Shown: positions 10,346 to 22,500 of the stretch, piece after piece | How the letters are laid out: each line of letters begins with the position of its first letter | Numbering within the stretch: the first letter of the stretch is position 1 | DNA from: Intoshia linei | Taxonomy: Eukaryota; Orthonectida; Rhopaluridae | NCBI GenBank assembly: GCA_001642005.1 | Contig: LWCA01000470.1 | Span: forward strand, 1-26,396 | Reading direction: 5' to 3' | Length of the DNA: 26,396 bases | The notes under the pieces: generated by a model | Told to the model about the DNA's origin: nothing | Databases searched by the model: none | Seen by the model: the letters and a program-made list of their open reading frames with translations, nothing else | Program-made: the position numbers and the translations under genes

Positions 10346-13300
10346 TTAATTACAATTTTTAAATAATTTCCCACAGGGAATAATAGATTTAACTTTAGTT
10401 GCCTTAATGGTAGCAATACAAAAAGTTTGGTAATTTTTAAAACTAAATTCAACTTGAAATTGCTTACACATCTCAACAAAGGCAATTTTTTCTTTATTAT
10501 TGTGTATATCAAAATTTGAAACATCAAAATCGTTGTTATTCTAAAAATGAATATCACCAATACAAATATAAATTATTAAAAAGCAATATTTAAAGGGACC
10601 AATCGTCCTTTAGTTTTAGAAAAAATCTGACATTTTACCTTTCTACAATTTTCAACACATTGAATCAAGACATTTTCAGCCTGACAAAAAAATTTGAGAT
10701 TTAAACTAAAAACAAATGTATTCTAATTATTAAAAATAAAACTTGTATTTCCGAGATAAATTTACATATTCTCCAACTTGTTTATTTGGATTTAAATCCA
10801 CATTTTTTAAAGATACATTAAAAGCATTTGCTAAATCAATTTGATGTGAATAATTGTCACATTTATCATTACAGGAAAGTCTAATCATAAACAAATTTAA
10901 GATTTAAGATTCTTTTATAAATACATTTTCAAATTTTCACATGCGGTATCATTCATTTTTTCAAGTTGCAAGGAATTTTTTCTATGTGTAGATTAAACAA
11001 TATTAACAAAAACCTTACGATACATGCGTATTTTTTATATTTTCAAATTTCATTTTTTTGTATTGATTACATTTTATTTTCTCTTTAAGAGTTCCACATT
11101 TGCAAACAACTGTTATCTAAATTTTACACTAAAGGTATCATGTAATGTTATTGTCTTTGTATGGTAAGTTGCAATGTAATACAAAATTTACAAAAAAAAA
11201 TACCAAAATTTCACAAATTTTATCGTCACAGTGACCAGAATGACAAATACGGTAGCAGGCATGCAGGCATCTCTTTATTTTTTTACATTTATTAAAACAT
11301 TTTCTAGTTTCTGTAATACAGTGATCCTAAATAATTACAAATATTAACAGAAAAATGCCCCATATCACCATTTTTTAAAAAAAGGTTGCCAGTTTTTAGA
11401 TATTCGAAAAAATAATGAATATGCGCTACGCCAATATCAGTTATCCGGGATTGCAGAAAGACAAAATATTAATTATAATAATTAACATGCAGTGATTATT
11501 TGTGCTCAAATATTAGAAAATGATATTGAATTGAGATAAAATGAAATCACAAAATAAGTAGAATCAAATTAAACGTTTCCAACATGACTGAAATAATGGG
11601 AAACGGTAAATAAGCCTCAATTTTCATAACATAAAAATTATATATTATGAACTTTTTTTACCATACCTTAAAGCTCCCCTTAAAGTTAAAGGGGGTTTTT
11701 TAAGATATTTTTAAACCAAGCCCTTGAAACGAAATTTCCAGAATAATGAAGTGAATTTAAAAACCTTCCCTTGTAAGTTTTGATAAAAAAATCTTCAAAA
11801 CTCTCCAATTTTAAGGATTGTTAAAAAAATCTTAAAAAACCTTCTTTTTTAAGGATTGGTAAAACAATAATCTAAAAATTTCCCTTCAAGGATAACACTA
11901 GACAACACTGAACAATACATCTGGATACCTTAAGGATTAATCCACTTTTACAAACCTTAAAACTGGAATTTTTCCTAAAGGTTTGGTAAAACTGAGTTTT
12001 TCCTTTTAGGGTTGGTAAATTTTGATTTTTAGTAAAAATGGTTTGATTCAAGTAGACACCCTATAATTTTTATACATATATTATAAAAAATTGAGAAATA
12101 TTTAACTAAAATGGAATTCATTTAGTAATGAACATTTTAAATCATAAACCTGATGACAAATCAAATTACACAAATGACCACAGTCTAATTTTTTTTGGCA
12201 TCGTAAATTGCAGGAAATTTGCTTACTACTGCATTTCATTTTTAAAGTCTAAAATACACGGTATAAAATGATATCATACATTAACATTACATTAATTCAG
12301 TAGTACCCAAATTTTTTACTGGTGTGACGCACCCAACATGTAAAAAATTTGCACATACTTCAAATCGATTTTCCCGAAAATTTTTAATGGATTTTGCTAG
12401 AATAGTCCCCAAAAAAAAAAAAATTGGACCTAAATGTTTAAACATTATTTAAATTAATCTTAAAATGACATTTACAAAATTTAATATTTTTGAATTAATT
12501 CATATAATTATAATTATACTCGAAATTTATAATTAAAAATCTCGTGCTGCACCAAAGTGTCGCGGTGCACAGTTATGGAATAGCTGCATTAATTATACAA
12601 ATTGAATTTATTTTAATCTCTTTTGTAATTCGTAAATTTTTCAGTTCTATCTTTATCAGTGTTTCCCAACCTTTTTTACTACAGTACCCATATTATAGTA
12701 CTTATTTTGATATTACCCACTATAATGTTTTACTGCATTTTGGATGGTCAGGTTTTTAGACTAAGCCATATAAATTTTTTAATACGTTAAGTAGTAGTAG
12801 TAAACTTTAATTAAAATTTTTTAAAAAACTAATTTTACAAAATAGTAAAATAAAAGGAAATTGTGTTTTTGACCCGAAGGATCAATGGGTAAAATTAGAT
12901 TTCATACGTTACTACGCTATATTATGCGACGCAAAAAAATAATCAAATTTCTATTTTTTTAGAACAAATTTCGCAATTACCCATGAAAAATATCAAATTA
13001 CCCACTCGTGGGTAAATACCCACAGGTTGAGAATCACTGATCTATATCAAAGTTAAATTAACCCATTAATAAAAGGTTAGAGTGTTACAATTTTACAATA
13101 ATGTGTGCCAAATGGGATAAACGCTCATGGAATATATTTTATTGTCTGAGTCCACAATGACACATCACTTGGCCCTGGTGAGTTAGCAATGCGACGAGTT
13201 AAATAAAAAGTGTCGGTCCCACCAAAAAAAAATAAAAATATTCACTGCTTCACAAAGGTTATAGAATTAACCTCAAATTTTTAAATTAGCATTAAATAGT

Positions 13301-15357
13301 GTACCAAAAAAATAATATACACATAACATAAAGTAACTGATTTCACAGTTAATCTAAATTACCTTTTTACCGCAGAAACATAGGGTATTAATCAATCTTT
13401 CACAAGGAGAACATTCTTTAGAAAAATGACACTTGTGATTATCTACAATGAAGAAAAAAATATAAATACAGATAAAATGAATAAAAATTTAATAAAATGC
13501 AAATTTTGGAACCAATATACAGTGTCGAACGTACCGTACCCTTTTGGGTTTCATTTTTGAAAATTAACTATTAATAAAAACATTGTTGTATATCAAAACT
13601 ATTTTGTATGTTAAATTTAAAATGTTTAATAATGATTCATTACTTTTTTCTGTTTAAAGTTTAAATTTTTCATTAATTTAGTGATTTATTTTTCAAAATA
13701 ATGAATAATTTGTGCCTTATTTGCTAATTTACGTTTTTTACAGGGATATGAAATTTTTAGGGTTAAAATTGACGATATAACACTCTGAGAAAAAAAGTAC
13801 CTCATAAATGTCTTAATTAAAATTGTAAGGCTTTAATGGACGCAAAATTTAATGAGGAATAATGGATGCGTGGTAAAAAAGTCTGATACTGCCTGCTGTA
13901 GTAAAAACTACAAGGCATATATGGAATAATGCAGCATGTATTACCAATTCCGTCGCATTTCAGACATTTAATTTGACAAATATTTTCACATTGAGTCATC
14001 TGGATTGAACAAAATATAGGCGGATAAATTACAGTTTGTCCACACAAACAAACTCTTTCGCGAAAATCTAGAAAGAATTGTACTGAATAACTAAATAATT
14101 ACCAGTATAAAGACAATCACCACACGGTCCAACATGACAAGGTTTATTACAAACATGTTTGCCGCAACTCTGCATTTTTTGACAAACTTTGAGGCAAATA
14201 TGATTTCCCTTATCAGTACAACATTTGACATTACATGAATGTTTATTACAAGACATTAAAGTTTTACACGTGACATTACATTCAAAACTTTGGTCTTGCA
14301 GTTTAAAATCTTGACAAGCAATTTTTTTGTGAAATTTTCGACATTTACAAAATAGAATAACAAAATCTGCGCATTTACAAGATTTAGTGGGTTGATGGCA
14401 TTTTTGATGACATTTATGATTTAAATGTAATAAATTTTTAAATTTACAATTGACAACCTTACCGCAAATGTTTGGACAAACATTTAAATCGTCAGTGCAT
14501 TTTTTACGTACCTTTAGATTGTAGTCCAACTTGACAAAGTCTTTTATGTTGGTTTTACCACAACTACACGTTTTGAATCGTCGTGAAGTGTATGGGCATG
14601 GCAGACAAGATTCAGTGTGACAAATCATTTCACAATAATGGTTTTCACATGATAATAATTTGTTGCATACTTCCAGGCATTTGAATTTCGTGTTGGAATC
14701 CAAAATGTAATCGTTGTCGAAGCATGAAAGATATCTTATAGATTTATTACAGTAGCAGCTAATTTTCCATTCAAAATCGCAAGATGAACAGGGGCCAATG
14801 TGACAGATTTGTTGGCATGTATGAACATTGGGATTTACGCAATTTAATGGTTTGCCACATGCATTGTTACAAGAAAAATACTCTTTTTCCAAACACTTTA
14901 CGAGTCTTGTCTGTTTTCCACAAGAGCATAATTTTTCTACATAGCGTCTACATTCTACACACTGCCCTGGATGGCATAACATTGTACAAGGGTGACCGCA
15001 TTGGTCATTTTCCAATTTACCACAAATTTCGCCACATGAATGAGCCAATATAGATGAGTTGACGTAGGAATTTGCGGATAAAATTTTTTTTCGGCAGAAA
15101 CAAGTGTATTGAGGGTTTTCATTAATGTTACATTTACACAATGGGCACAATAATGTCTTTTTTCTGAAGGATAATTCGCTAAACCAATTTTTTATACATT
15201 TTAAATGTAAAATTATAAAACATTCTACACACGTCCATGTTTCCTCGTTTCTGTATATATTACTGTGACAAATTACGCAATTTAAACAGTTTGATTCAAT
15301 TTCATGTATTTGCTTTTCTCGGAGTAAAGTGTATGTTTCTGTTTCATCATTTTTCAT
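10346..15357 (-). CDS. NFX1: NF-X1-type zinc-finger protein with N-terminal RING/PHD-like domain
   Basis: Nine exons in transcription order: 14103-15357, 13945-14067, 13363-13442, 12150-12248, 11204-11326, 11019-11116, 10766-10880, 10639-10680 and 10346-10540. They total 2130 bp, 709 aa. Seen: a C4HC3-like RING/PHD-like cluster (C27, C30, C43, C46, H51, C54, C71, C74), then about nine NF-X1 modules of the form C..C...L.C..H.C...CH...C. Examples are CGKHVCNKPCHVGPC and CQKKLDCGHLCNLICH. After the fingers comes SCNDKC plus LANAFNV, the conserved CNDEC...R.LA.AL segment of NFX1 proteins. The last exon has ATIKATKVKS, weakly like the family's R3H/C-terminal part. Known: family members bind DNA or RNA, and some act as E3 ubiquitin ligases. 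NFX1 versus NFXL1 is not settled; the post-finger segment favours NFX1. The long Arg/Ser/PAM2 N-terminus of vertebrate NFX1 is absent. Confidence 0.88.
11327..12149 (-). repeat. NF-X1 gene intron 4 with degenerate short repeats
   Basis: This 823-bp intron contains, from about 11663 to 12030, spaced variants of aaggattggtaaaa. They lie near 11813, 11851, 11932, 11978 and 12008, mixed with cttaaa and ccttaaag motifs. This looks like a decayed tandem or foldback repeat, without clear ends. Confidence 0.45.
12298..12586. mobile_element. Non-autonomous hAT element (289 bp) with perfect 8-bp target duplication
   Basis: The left end reads CAGTAGTACCCAAATTTTTT, and the right end on the other strand reads CAGCTATTCCATAACTGTGC. 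Both are variants of the hAT terminus CAGTGGTTCCCAAACT. Subterminal gtgacgcaccc on the left and gtcgcggtgcac on the right are also typical. The flanks are identical: cattaatt at 12290-12297 and at 12587-12594. No transposase is encoded. It lies in intron 3 of the NF-X1-type gene. Confidence 0.87.
12657..13039. mobile_element. Non-autonomous hAT element (383 bp) with 8-bp target duplication
   Basis: The left terminus is CAGTGTTTCCCAACCTTTTT. The right terminus on the other strand is CAGTGATTCTCAACCTGTGG. The flanking octamers atctttat (12649-12656) and atctatat (13040-13047) agree at seven of eight positions. The interior is AT-rich, with repeated tacccac/gggtaaat words near both ends, and has no transposase. 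It sits only 70 bp from the previous hAT element, in the same intron. Confidence 0.85.
13443..13944 (-). other. NF-X1 gene intron 2, 502 bp
   Basis: The donor and acceptor are good, and the frame continues ...LKCDGI-D|NHKCHF... across it. I see no transposon ends or RNA gene inside. Confidence 0.6.
14068..14102 (-). other. 35-bp micro-intron in the NF-X1 gene
   Basis: It starts gtaatt and ends ttctag on the minus strand. Removing it joins CLYT-D-FRERVCLCGQ and keeps the cysteine pattern. Reading through instead gives an early stop after YNSF. It is close to the lower limit of spliceosomal intron size. Confidence 0.75.
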
Positions 15358-16502
15358 AGTTTAATTGTTTATCATATAAACTTTATATAATTAAATTAAT
15401 GTAGGTAAGTTAATTTGAAACCAACTTATTTTTCATTACATGAATTATTTCATTGAAAGTTATTTATTTACTGTAACGTCAAAAAAAAAGACTGTATAAT
15501 TTAATAAATAATCAATTAGATGAAAAAGATATTACAGTCGGACCTCGGATTGAGGTACCATTTTTTGAAAAGTGCTCTAAAATCAGGGGTTTTAGTAAGT
15601 TATCTAATTTTTCATTGAATATTTAAATTATTGTAATACATTAAGATATTATATTTGTGTCTATTAGAGTCCACACTATTTAGGGTGATATTTTCAGGTA
15701 AATACCCGATAATCAAATTTAATAAAAATGTCAAATTAAAGTTACGAATATTTATGTAATTATATATTTAATTTTTAGAATTATAGTTACTTTCTAATCT
15801 AAAATAGAGTTCTGCATTAGGGCTCTGCAATTTACCGTGTAAGATCTTACTTGCGTCCAAACAGAACTAATCTATAAATCATGCTTAAAATCTTACCATC
15901 CTAGAGCCCTGTAAGGCCTGATATTTCCTGGTTCTTACCCATCCGTACGCCGTTTAGAATTTTATTTTAATCCAAGTTAAATATTTTTCATTAAGATCCA
16001 TGAATCATGACTTGCATCCTCTCCAATTTTGTCTAGAACTCCCCCCTTCCCCACCCGAAGAGCTGTCTCAGTTGTCTTAGTTGTCACTATAGCATCTGCC
16101 GAGAATTGAAACTTGAAATTTAAGTGGAAATTTCAACTTTATATTTTGAGTCAAAACTTTTGACTAGCCTATTTTTGCTTAATTTCATTAAAAATGTTTA
16201 TATTGTGACGTTTATATTTATGTAGATACAAATTTGCAAGAATTCACAAATTGATTTTTAACTAAACGTTAAACTTGTACTTCCAATTTTCAATCTTCAA
16301 TCAAACTTGTTATTTTCAATCATCATGCACATTTTAAACATAAATGCAAATGAGAGAATTCATAAATTAGTAAACATGAAATAAATGTTTATTTCTATGA
16401 ATCCTGCGAAACTATAACAAAATGAATATTTAATAGATAACGTTTGAAAGACATTTAAAAGTTGAAAAATTAAATATAAAGACTTGTAATAAAAAATAAC
16501 AA
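15358..16502. promoter_or_regulatory. Divergent intergenic region between the NF-X1 gene and GBF1
   Basis: 1145 bp between two genes transcribed away from each other, so both promoters should lie here. A TATA-like tatataaag lies on the minus strand at about 15380, close to the NF-X1 start codon. A local C-rich run, ctccccccttccccacccg (16040-16057), stands out against the AT-rich background. Possible transposon traces are a pogo/Tigger-like end at 15534 (tacagtcggacctcgg) and a short inverted repeat at 15818-15911. No gene is supported. Confidence 0.45.
15818..15911. repeat. Short inverted repeat, possible MITE relic
   Basis: tagggctct at 15818 mirrors agagccctg ending at 15911, with further partial pairing inside (gtaagatctt / aaaatcttac). 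It resembles a hAT-like CAGGGCTCT terminus pair, but no matching 8-bp flanks are present. Confidence 0.35.
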
Positions 16503-19500
16503 ATGCATTTTTCCGTAGAATCACATACTGCATACAATGAAATATTCAATGTATCACTGTTAATCACTAGAACAATAAAATCAACTCAAATAAATGGTCA
16601 TTCTACATTACTTCGAAATTTGGACGTTTTAATGGAAAAATTGAGTGAAAAGAAATCTCTAATGGAAATGGAACCTTTAGAAATTTGCATACCTTTACTT
16701 GAAATTATTAAAGCAGAAAATTCTTCATTAACAATTGTTGCCAAATGCTTAGAATCCTTACACATTTTTTTACAATTTGATATTTTTTCCATTCGAAACA
16801 ATAACATGTCACATCAAATTCAAGAAACAATTTCTGAAATTGCAGGTTCCGTTTCATCCATTAAATTTGTTGGATCTGATCCCGACAAGGACGAAATTAT
16901 TGTTTTTAAAATTATTACAATTTTTAATGATTTAGTTACTTTACCATACCTTAGTCAAATGCTCTCCAATAAAAGTATTGTTCAGATTATTAAGCTTTCT
17001 CTTTCAATTTTGTGTGAAGCTAGAATTTCTAGTAAATATTTTTATACTATTTTGATTTAATTGTGTTTAATTATAATTTTAGGCATTTTAAAGGAAGTAT
17101 TGGTTGATTATTGCAAAAATATTGTTTCGCATTTGTTTCAATGTGATATTATTGAAAATTTAATAGTAATTTTTACCTTTTTTGTTTTATTTAAATTTAG
17201 GTTGCATATGAAAACAATGTAATTTTTAAGATTAGTTTGTATATTTTATTTTTTTATATGCTAGGGTCGAAAGAAATTGATAAATAATGAGACATTTTTT
17301 AATTTTAAATGAAAAATCGTTTATTTATGTTGAATAGAAAAAATATTATTTTTGTCACGGGTTGTAACTTGGAATGATTTAAATTCGCATTTTTTTGGTG
17401 TTTATTATTATTTAAATAGAATAAAACAACCGAAAAAAATGATTCCAATGAAAACTTGATTGAAAAACCTAAAAAAGGTAAATTATACAATTTATACGAG
17501 ATTTTAAATTGACAATATTACTTTTACAAAGTCATTATATTGTATTTGTATTGAATTTTAGAAAAATGTTAATCATAAATCATAAATTTTTAGTTAAAAA
17601 ACATTTAAACCTCCAAGAAACCTTTGAAAATACCCTAAATCCCTTTTTATTTTTTTCTAAACCAATATAAAAAAATTACTTTAAATATTTTTGAAAATAT
17701 CTCAAATGCCTCTTTTTAATTTATTATAAACAAATATATAAAAAATGTCAATTTGAAACTTTTATAATTCGCATAATCAGTGCTGTGTAAAGAATGGAGG
17801 ATTTCCGCATAAGCCACGATAAATTTTCCAAGTTTTAATTTAAATATTTTTGTAAAAATTTTTAATGTTTTCCATTACATACCCGCGTAAATTTAGACAT
17901 ACACTGCTATATACGTTACAATATGACATTGTAATACACAGTAATGTATCATTACTAATGATGTACCGATACAAAAAAATATAAAAATTAATTTAAAATT
18001 AGTGTAGGGTAGGTAATTAGGTAGGGGTTTTAAGGGATTTTTTTACTCGATTTTTTAAGATTTTTATGGAAATTTTTTGACAAAAATTTTGAAGCGTTTT
18101 TAAGGTAACTTTTTTTTTACCCAATTTTTTAAGATGGTGAAGATTTAAAATTTAAAAAATATTCCCTTAAAACCCTACAAAATTATCTTCAAAATCTTTA
18201 GAAATTGTGTGAAAAAATGCTTCCATTAAAAAAACTCTATCAAATTATGGTCCCAAAATTATCTTCAAAATCTTTAAAAATTGGGTGGAAAATCAATAAT
18301 ATGATTATGTCGCTCAACTGAAACGGCGTCTAGTCCAGGGTGCACAACCTGCGGCCGTGGGCAATCCATGTAATCATAATGCAATATATCATTTTATTTC
18401 AAATTCAAGGGAAATATTTTTATCAAAATGTTCATTTTTGACTTTACCACTTTCTCAAAGTCAAATTTAATTTTGTGTGGCCGTAGTATCAATGAGTAAA
18501 GTAGCTTTGCGGTTGAAATGATGGAAAGGTTGTGCACCCCTGGTCTAGTCACTTGAGCCCAATCTTTAGTAATTATTTTGATTCAACTGAGCCAATCTTA
18601 ATACGGCACTGTATATAAAATTACTTTCAATAATTTTATATGTTTTTCAGCCGACAAGAATGATATGACTTGTAGATATGAAATCATGAAATACTTAATA
18701 ATCTTAATTTACCCTTGTGAAAAAACAAACGAAAAAATGAAAATATATTTAGGATTTGAAATGTTAAATATAATAATTGAAAAATCATTGGAATCTCTAA
18801 TAAAATACCAACCAATCAAGCAATTAATATCAACCGATTTGTGTCGAAATTTTTATTTGTACTTGTCGCTTCAAAATTACTTTAAATACACATCAAAGGT
18901 TTTGCGCCTAGTTTTTTATATGTTTGATTTGATGCGTCGTGATTTAAAATTCCAATTGGAATTGATATTGGACAAAATGCTGATACCATTATATACTAGC
19001 GGAATGGTTCCACAGAATGGTACATCAAATCTATCCATCAGTCAAATTTCTGTGGAAATTGAAAGACGAACATGCATAATGCACGCACTCAAAAGATTTA
19101 TGAAACTGCCTCATTTTATCGAAAGTGTATATATAAATTATGATTGTGTGAATGAACATGTAAATTTTCTACCACTTATTAATGATATAATCCGTACCAA
19201 ACAAATTTCGTCTTCGAAATCCAATACATCCGCCAAACTGTCTGTTTTGTTTCGGAATAGTACATTACTAGATTTCATTCAAACACTTTTAATTTCTTTG
19301 ACATTTTCGTATAATGTTTCTGATGACATTTCCACTCTTAATTTAAATACTGGAGATTTGGATAGGGATGAAGAGAATGTCACTGGATTGGAGTACCAAA
19401 AAGCGTTAAGTGACGATAATTATCCTTTTTGTGAAAGGTATGCTATTGATACGTATCCTGCTTCATTGGTTTTGAAAAAACATTATGAACAATCTGCTCA

Positions 19501-22500
19501 TTTGTTCAATACGACTAGTCCTTCAAAATCTCTTAATTACCATATTGCCCACTGTGGCTATAATGACATTGAACAGCAATTTAAATCGTTTGCGAGGTTC
19601 TTGAAATATAATGATTCTGTGGATATAAAAAAGATTGGAGAGTTTTTAGCGATTCGTGAGTATCAGCCGATTTTGAAGGAATATATTTGTACATTTAATT
19701 GCGTTTCTAAGCGTATCGATCAGTCCTTGCGTGAATTTTTGTCGTCTTTTCGGTTAGCTGGGGAAGCACCCCAGATTGCCAATGTTTTGGAGACTTTCGC
19801 TTCGTATTGGCATGAATCAAACGGTTTGCCCTTTAATACGCCGGACGCTGCTTTTACTTTGGCTTACGCTATAGTCATTTTAAATGTTGATCAACATAAC
19901 GAAACGGCAAAAAAACAAAATGTGCCCATGACTGAAAAGGCGTTTATAGATAATCTGAATGGCGTCAATGGGACTGAAAATTTTGATAGAGAAATGCTTA
20001 GTCAGATTTATAATGACGTTCGTAATTATGAAATTATTGTACCCGAAGAAAGGGATGGTTTAGTCAAATTGAATTACATTTGGAATAAAAAATTGAATTG
20101 TCATCTTTCCAATAAGGTTCCTTTTTATGATTTGGTTCATACTCAAAAATGTCAGAATAATATGCCTACTGGTAAAATTTTTAATGTGCTGTATAAATCA
20201 ATTATCGATTTTTTAACTGATCAAATTAGAGGCGTGTCTAATAACGATATAGATTCGAAAGTGTTTAAAAAATGCATGTTGAGTATTTTTGAATGTGTCA
20301 ACATTGCCTCTACTTATAATGCTGTCAGTATTACTAACGATGTTGTGTTGAAAGTGTGCCATCTTTGTCAGCTGTATAATGACCGATTTGATTATACGAG
20401 TAATCATGATGAATTGATTAAATCTATCGCTACAAATGCTAATCAATTGTCTATTATTAAGGCTATATTTACGTTTTCCAGACAACACGGTAACGCCCTA
20501 AAAGAATCTTGGAAAGGAGTCTTGTCCTTATTTAACCTTCTGTTTCGATGGAATATGCTTTCCGAAGTTTTAGTAGAAGTGGAAGACTTTACTAGTAAGG
20601 GAGGGCGACTTTTATTGGAAGCTCAGAAAAGTTTAAAATTGTCTAAAAATGAAAGCAGTGTACTTTCATCTTTTTACAATTATTTCAACATTGGATTGGA
20701 GTCAAAGAACGAAAACATTGAACAACGTAGGGTTCTGCAATCGTGTATAGATGAGTGCACTCCTGAGCAGTTGATTTTAGATTCCAAGTTTTTGTACCCT
20801 GAATCTGCAGTTCATTTAGTAGTATCCTTGGCCAAAATTATAAAAATACTCTACGGTTCAATGATACAAAAGGATGAATCTGTTTTAGTTTTTTATTTTG
20901 AACTTTTGGTAATGGTGTTGCTACAAAATAGAGACAGGTTTTCTCTTTTGTGGAGACATGTTGGAAATTTTTTTTATTTTCTTGTAGACAAACTTGATGG
21001 AAAAAGTAAATTTGTCGAAAGAGTAGTTGTAGATATTCTTCGTATCAGTATTAAACTGATTAGACGTGATGATTACGCGCATATAATATCCAAGAATATA
21101 AATATTTTGTTTCAACCTCGATTTATTGGAAGTATGGTTTTGAATTACAACATTGTATTTGGTTTACACGAGATTATCAAAATTGGTGGAGATACTTTTA
21201 AACAAAGTGAAAATTGGGTCTACATTTTTAGGATTCTAATCCTTTCAGGTTTAGGATACTACGTCGACGAAGAATTGGAGCTTTGTTATGGAGCTAAATT
21301 TAACAAATTTGATGATTTGGATACTACTGGAACCAGTAATACTAAAAGTGAAAATTTTGAAAATAATGTCATTATCCCAGAAATTGAAAAATTTGAATTG
21401 GATAAGAATAACGAATACGATATGCTCAATTGCCCTCCCTCTCCTAACGGTAATTCAGATTTTTCGTCATTTTCGGATCGTAGAAATGACGATTTTACAG
21501 ATTTGGAGCCATGTCGAGTTCGTAAAATTTCTGAGAATTGGACTTTGGTATCAACTAAAGATCCTGATATTAGTACAACCTCGCTGTTGACAAATTTACC
21601 AGAGAATGACAATTCTCCTATGGAAATTGTTTATAATGAAAAAATCATGTCTAAACTCGTCGAAATTTATACCTTTATGGTCCGTGAAAATTATATGGGT
21701 TCTTCAAACATTTTTTATCTTACTAAAGCTCTCATTGTCAATACACGTGCTTTATTTTATTTTAAAAAGTTGTACAAATTACGCAAGGAGCGTTCTTTGT
21801 CAAATCCACCTACCCCTCATTCTGAGAAGAAGAGCAAAAAACATAAACACAAAATTACACCTATAGAAAATAAGGAACAAGGACCAGAATCTTTATATAT
21901 ACAATTTTTAGAACTTATCCATTCTTTACATACTCGAGCTGCAATGATTTACCATTCTTCTCTTGTAGGCGAACAACAAACTCTAAAGTTACAAATTAAT
22001 GACGACAATACTGACAAATCTGATCAAGCTTCAAATTTGACTAGTTTTGAAGTTGATAGTTCAGATTATTATTCCAATCTTTGGGAAAATTGTTGGAAAC
22101 CTTTAATGATATCAATGACGTTATTCTGTACTGATCAAAATAGAAATGCTAGAGGATTGGCTTTTACGTTTTTGCAAAGAGCCCTACTACAACAAGATCT
22201 TCAAGCTTTGCCTAAGGACATGTGGGTTAATTGTTTTTCGCAAATAATTTTCCCGTTGATACACAAATGTTGTTTTCATTTTCCAATTGAATCTTTTATG
22301 GAAGATGCTTCTATCGAAGAAACGCACCTTAGGGCTACTCAATTAATGTGTAAAGTTTATTTACAACATCTATATGCCTTTACATTACATGATGTTAATT
22401 ATTCCATATGGTTTGAACTTTTAAATATTATTTTAAATTACATTTCTTTCAACAAGTCGGAATTACTTGTTGAAGCTTTACCCGAATTACTTAAGAATAT

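Noticed and set aside
12544-12759. 71-codon open frame
   Set aside because: Spans the ends of two separate hAT elements, so it is an artefact of insertion.
15534-15560. Pogo/Tigger-like end tacagtcggacctcgg
   Set aside because: No matching inverted end or TA-flanked partner found; too short to call an element.
21286-21612. 108-codon open frame opposite GBF1, and similar shadows at 20213, 20921, 14784 and 16598
   Set aside because: Overlap well-supported coding exons on the other strand or frame and match nothing.
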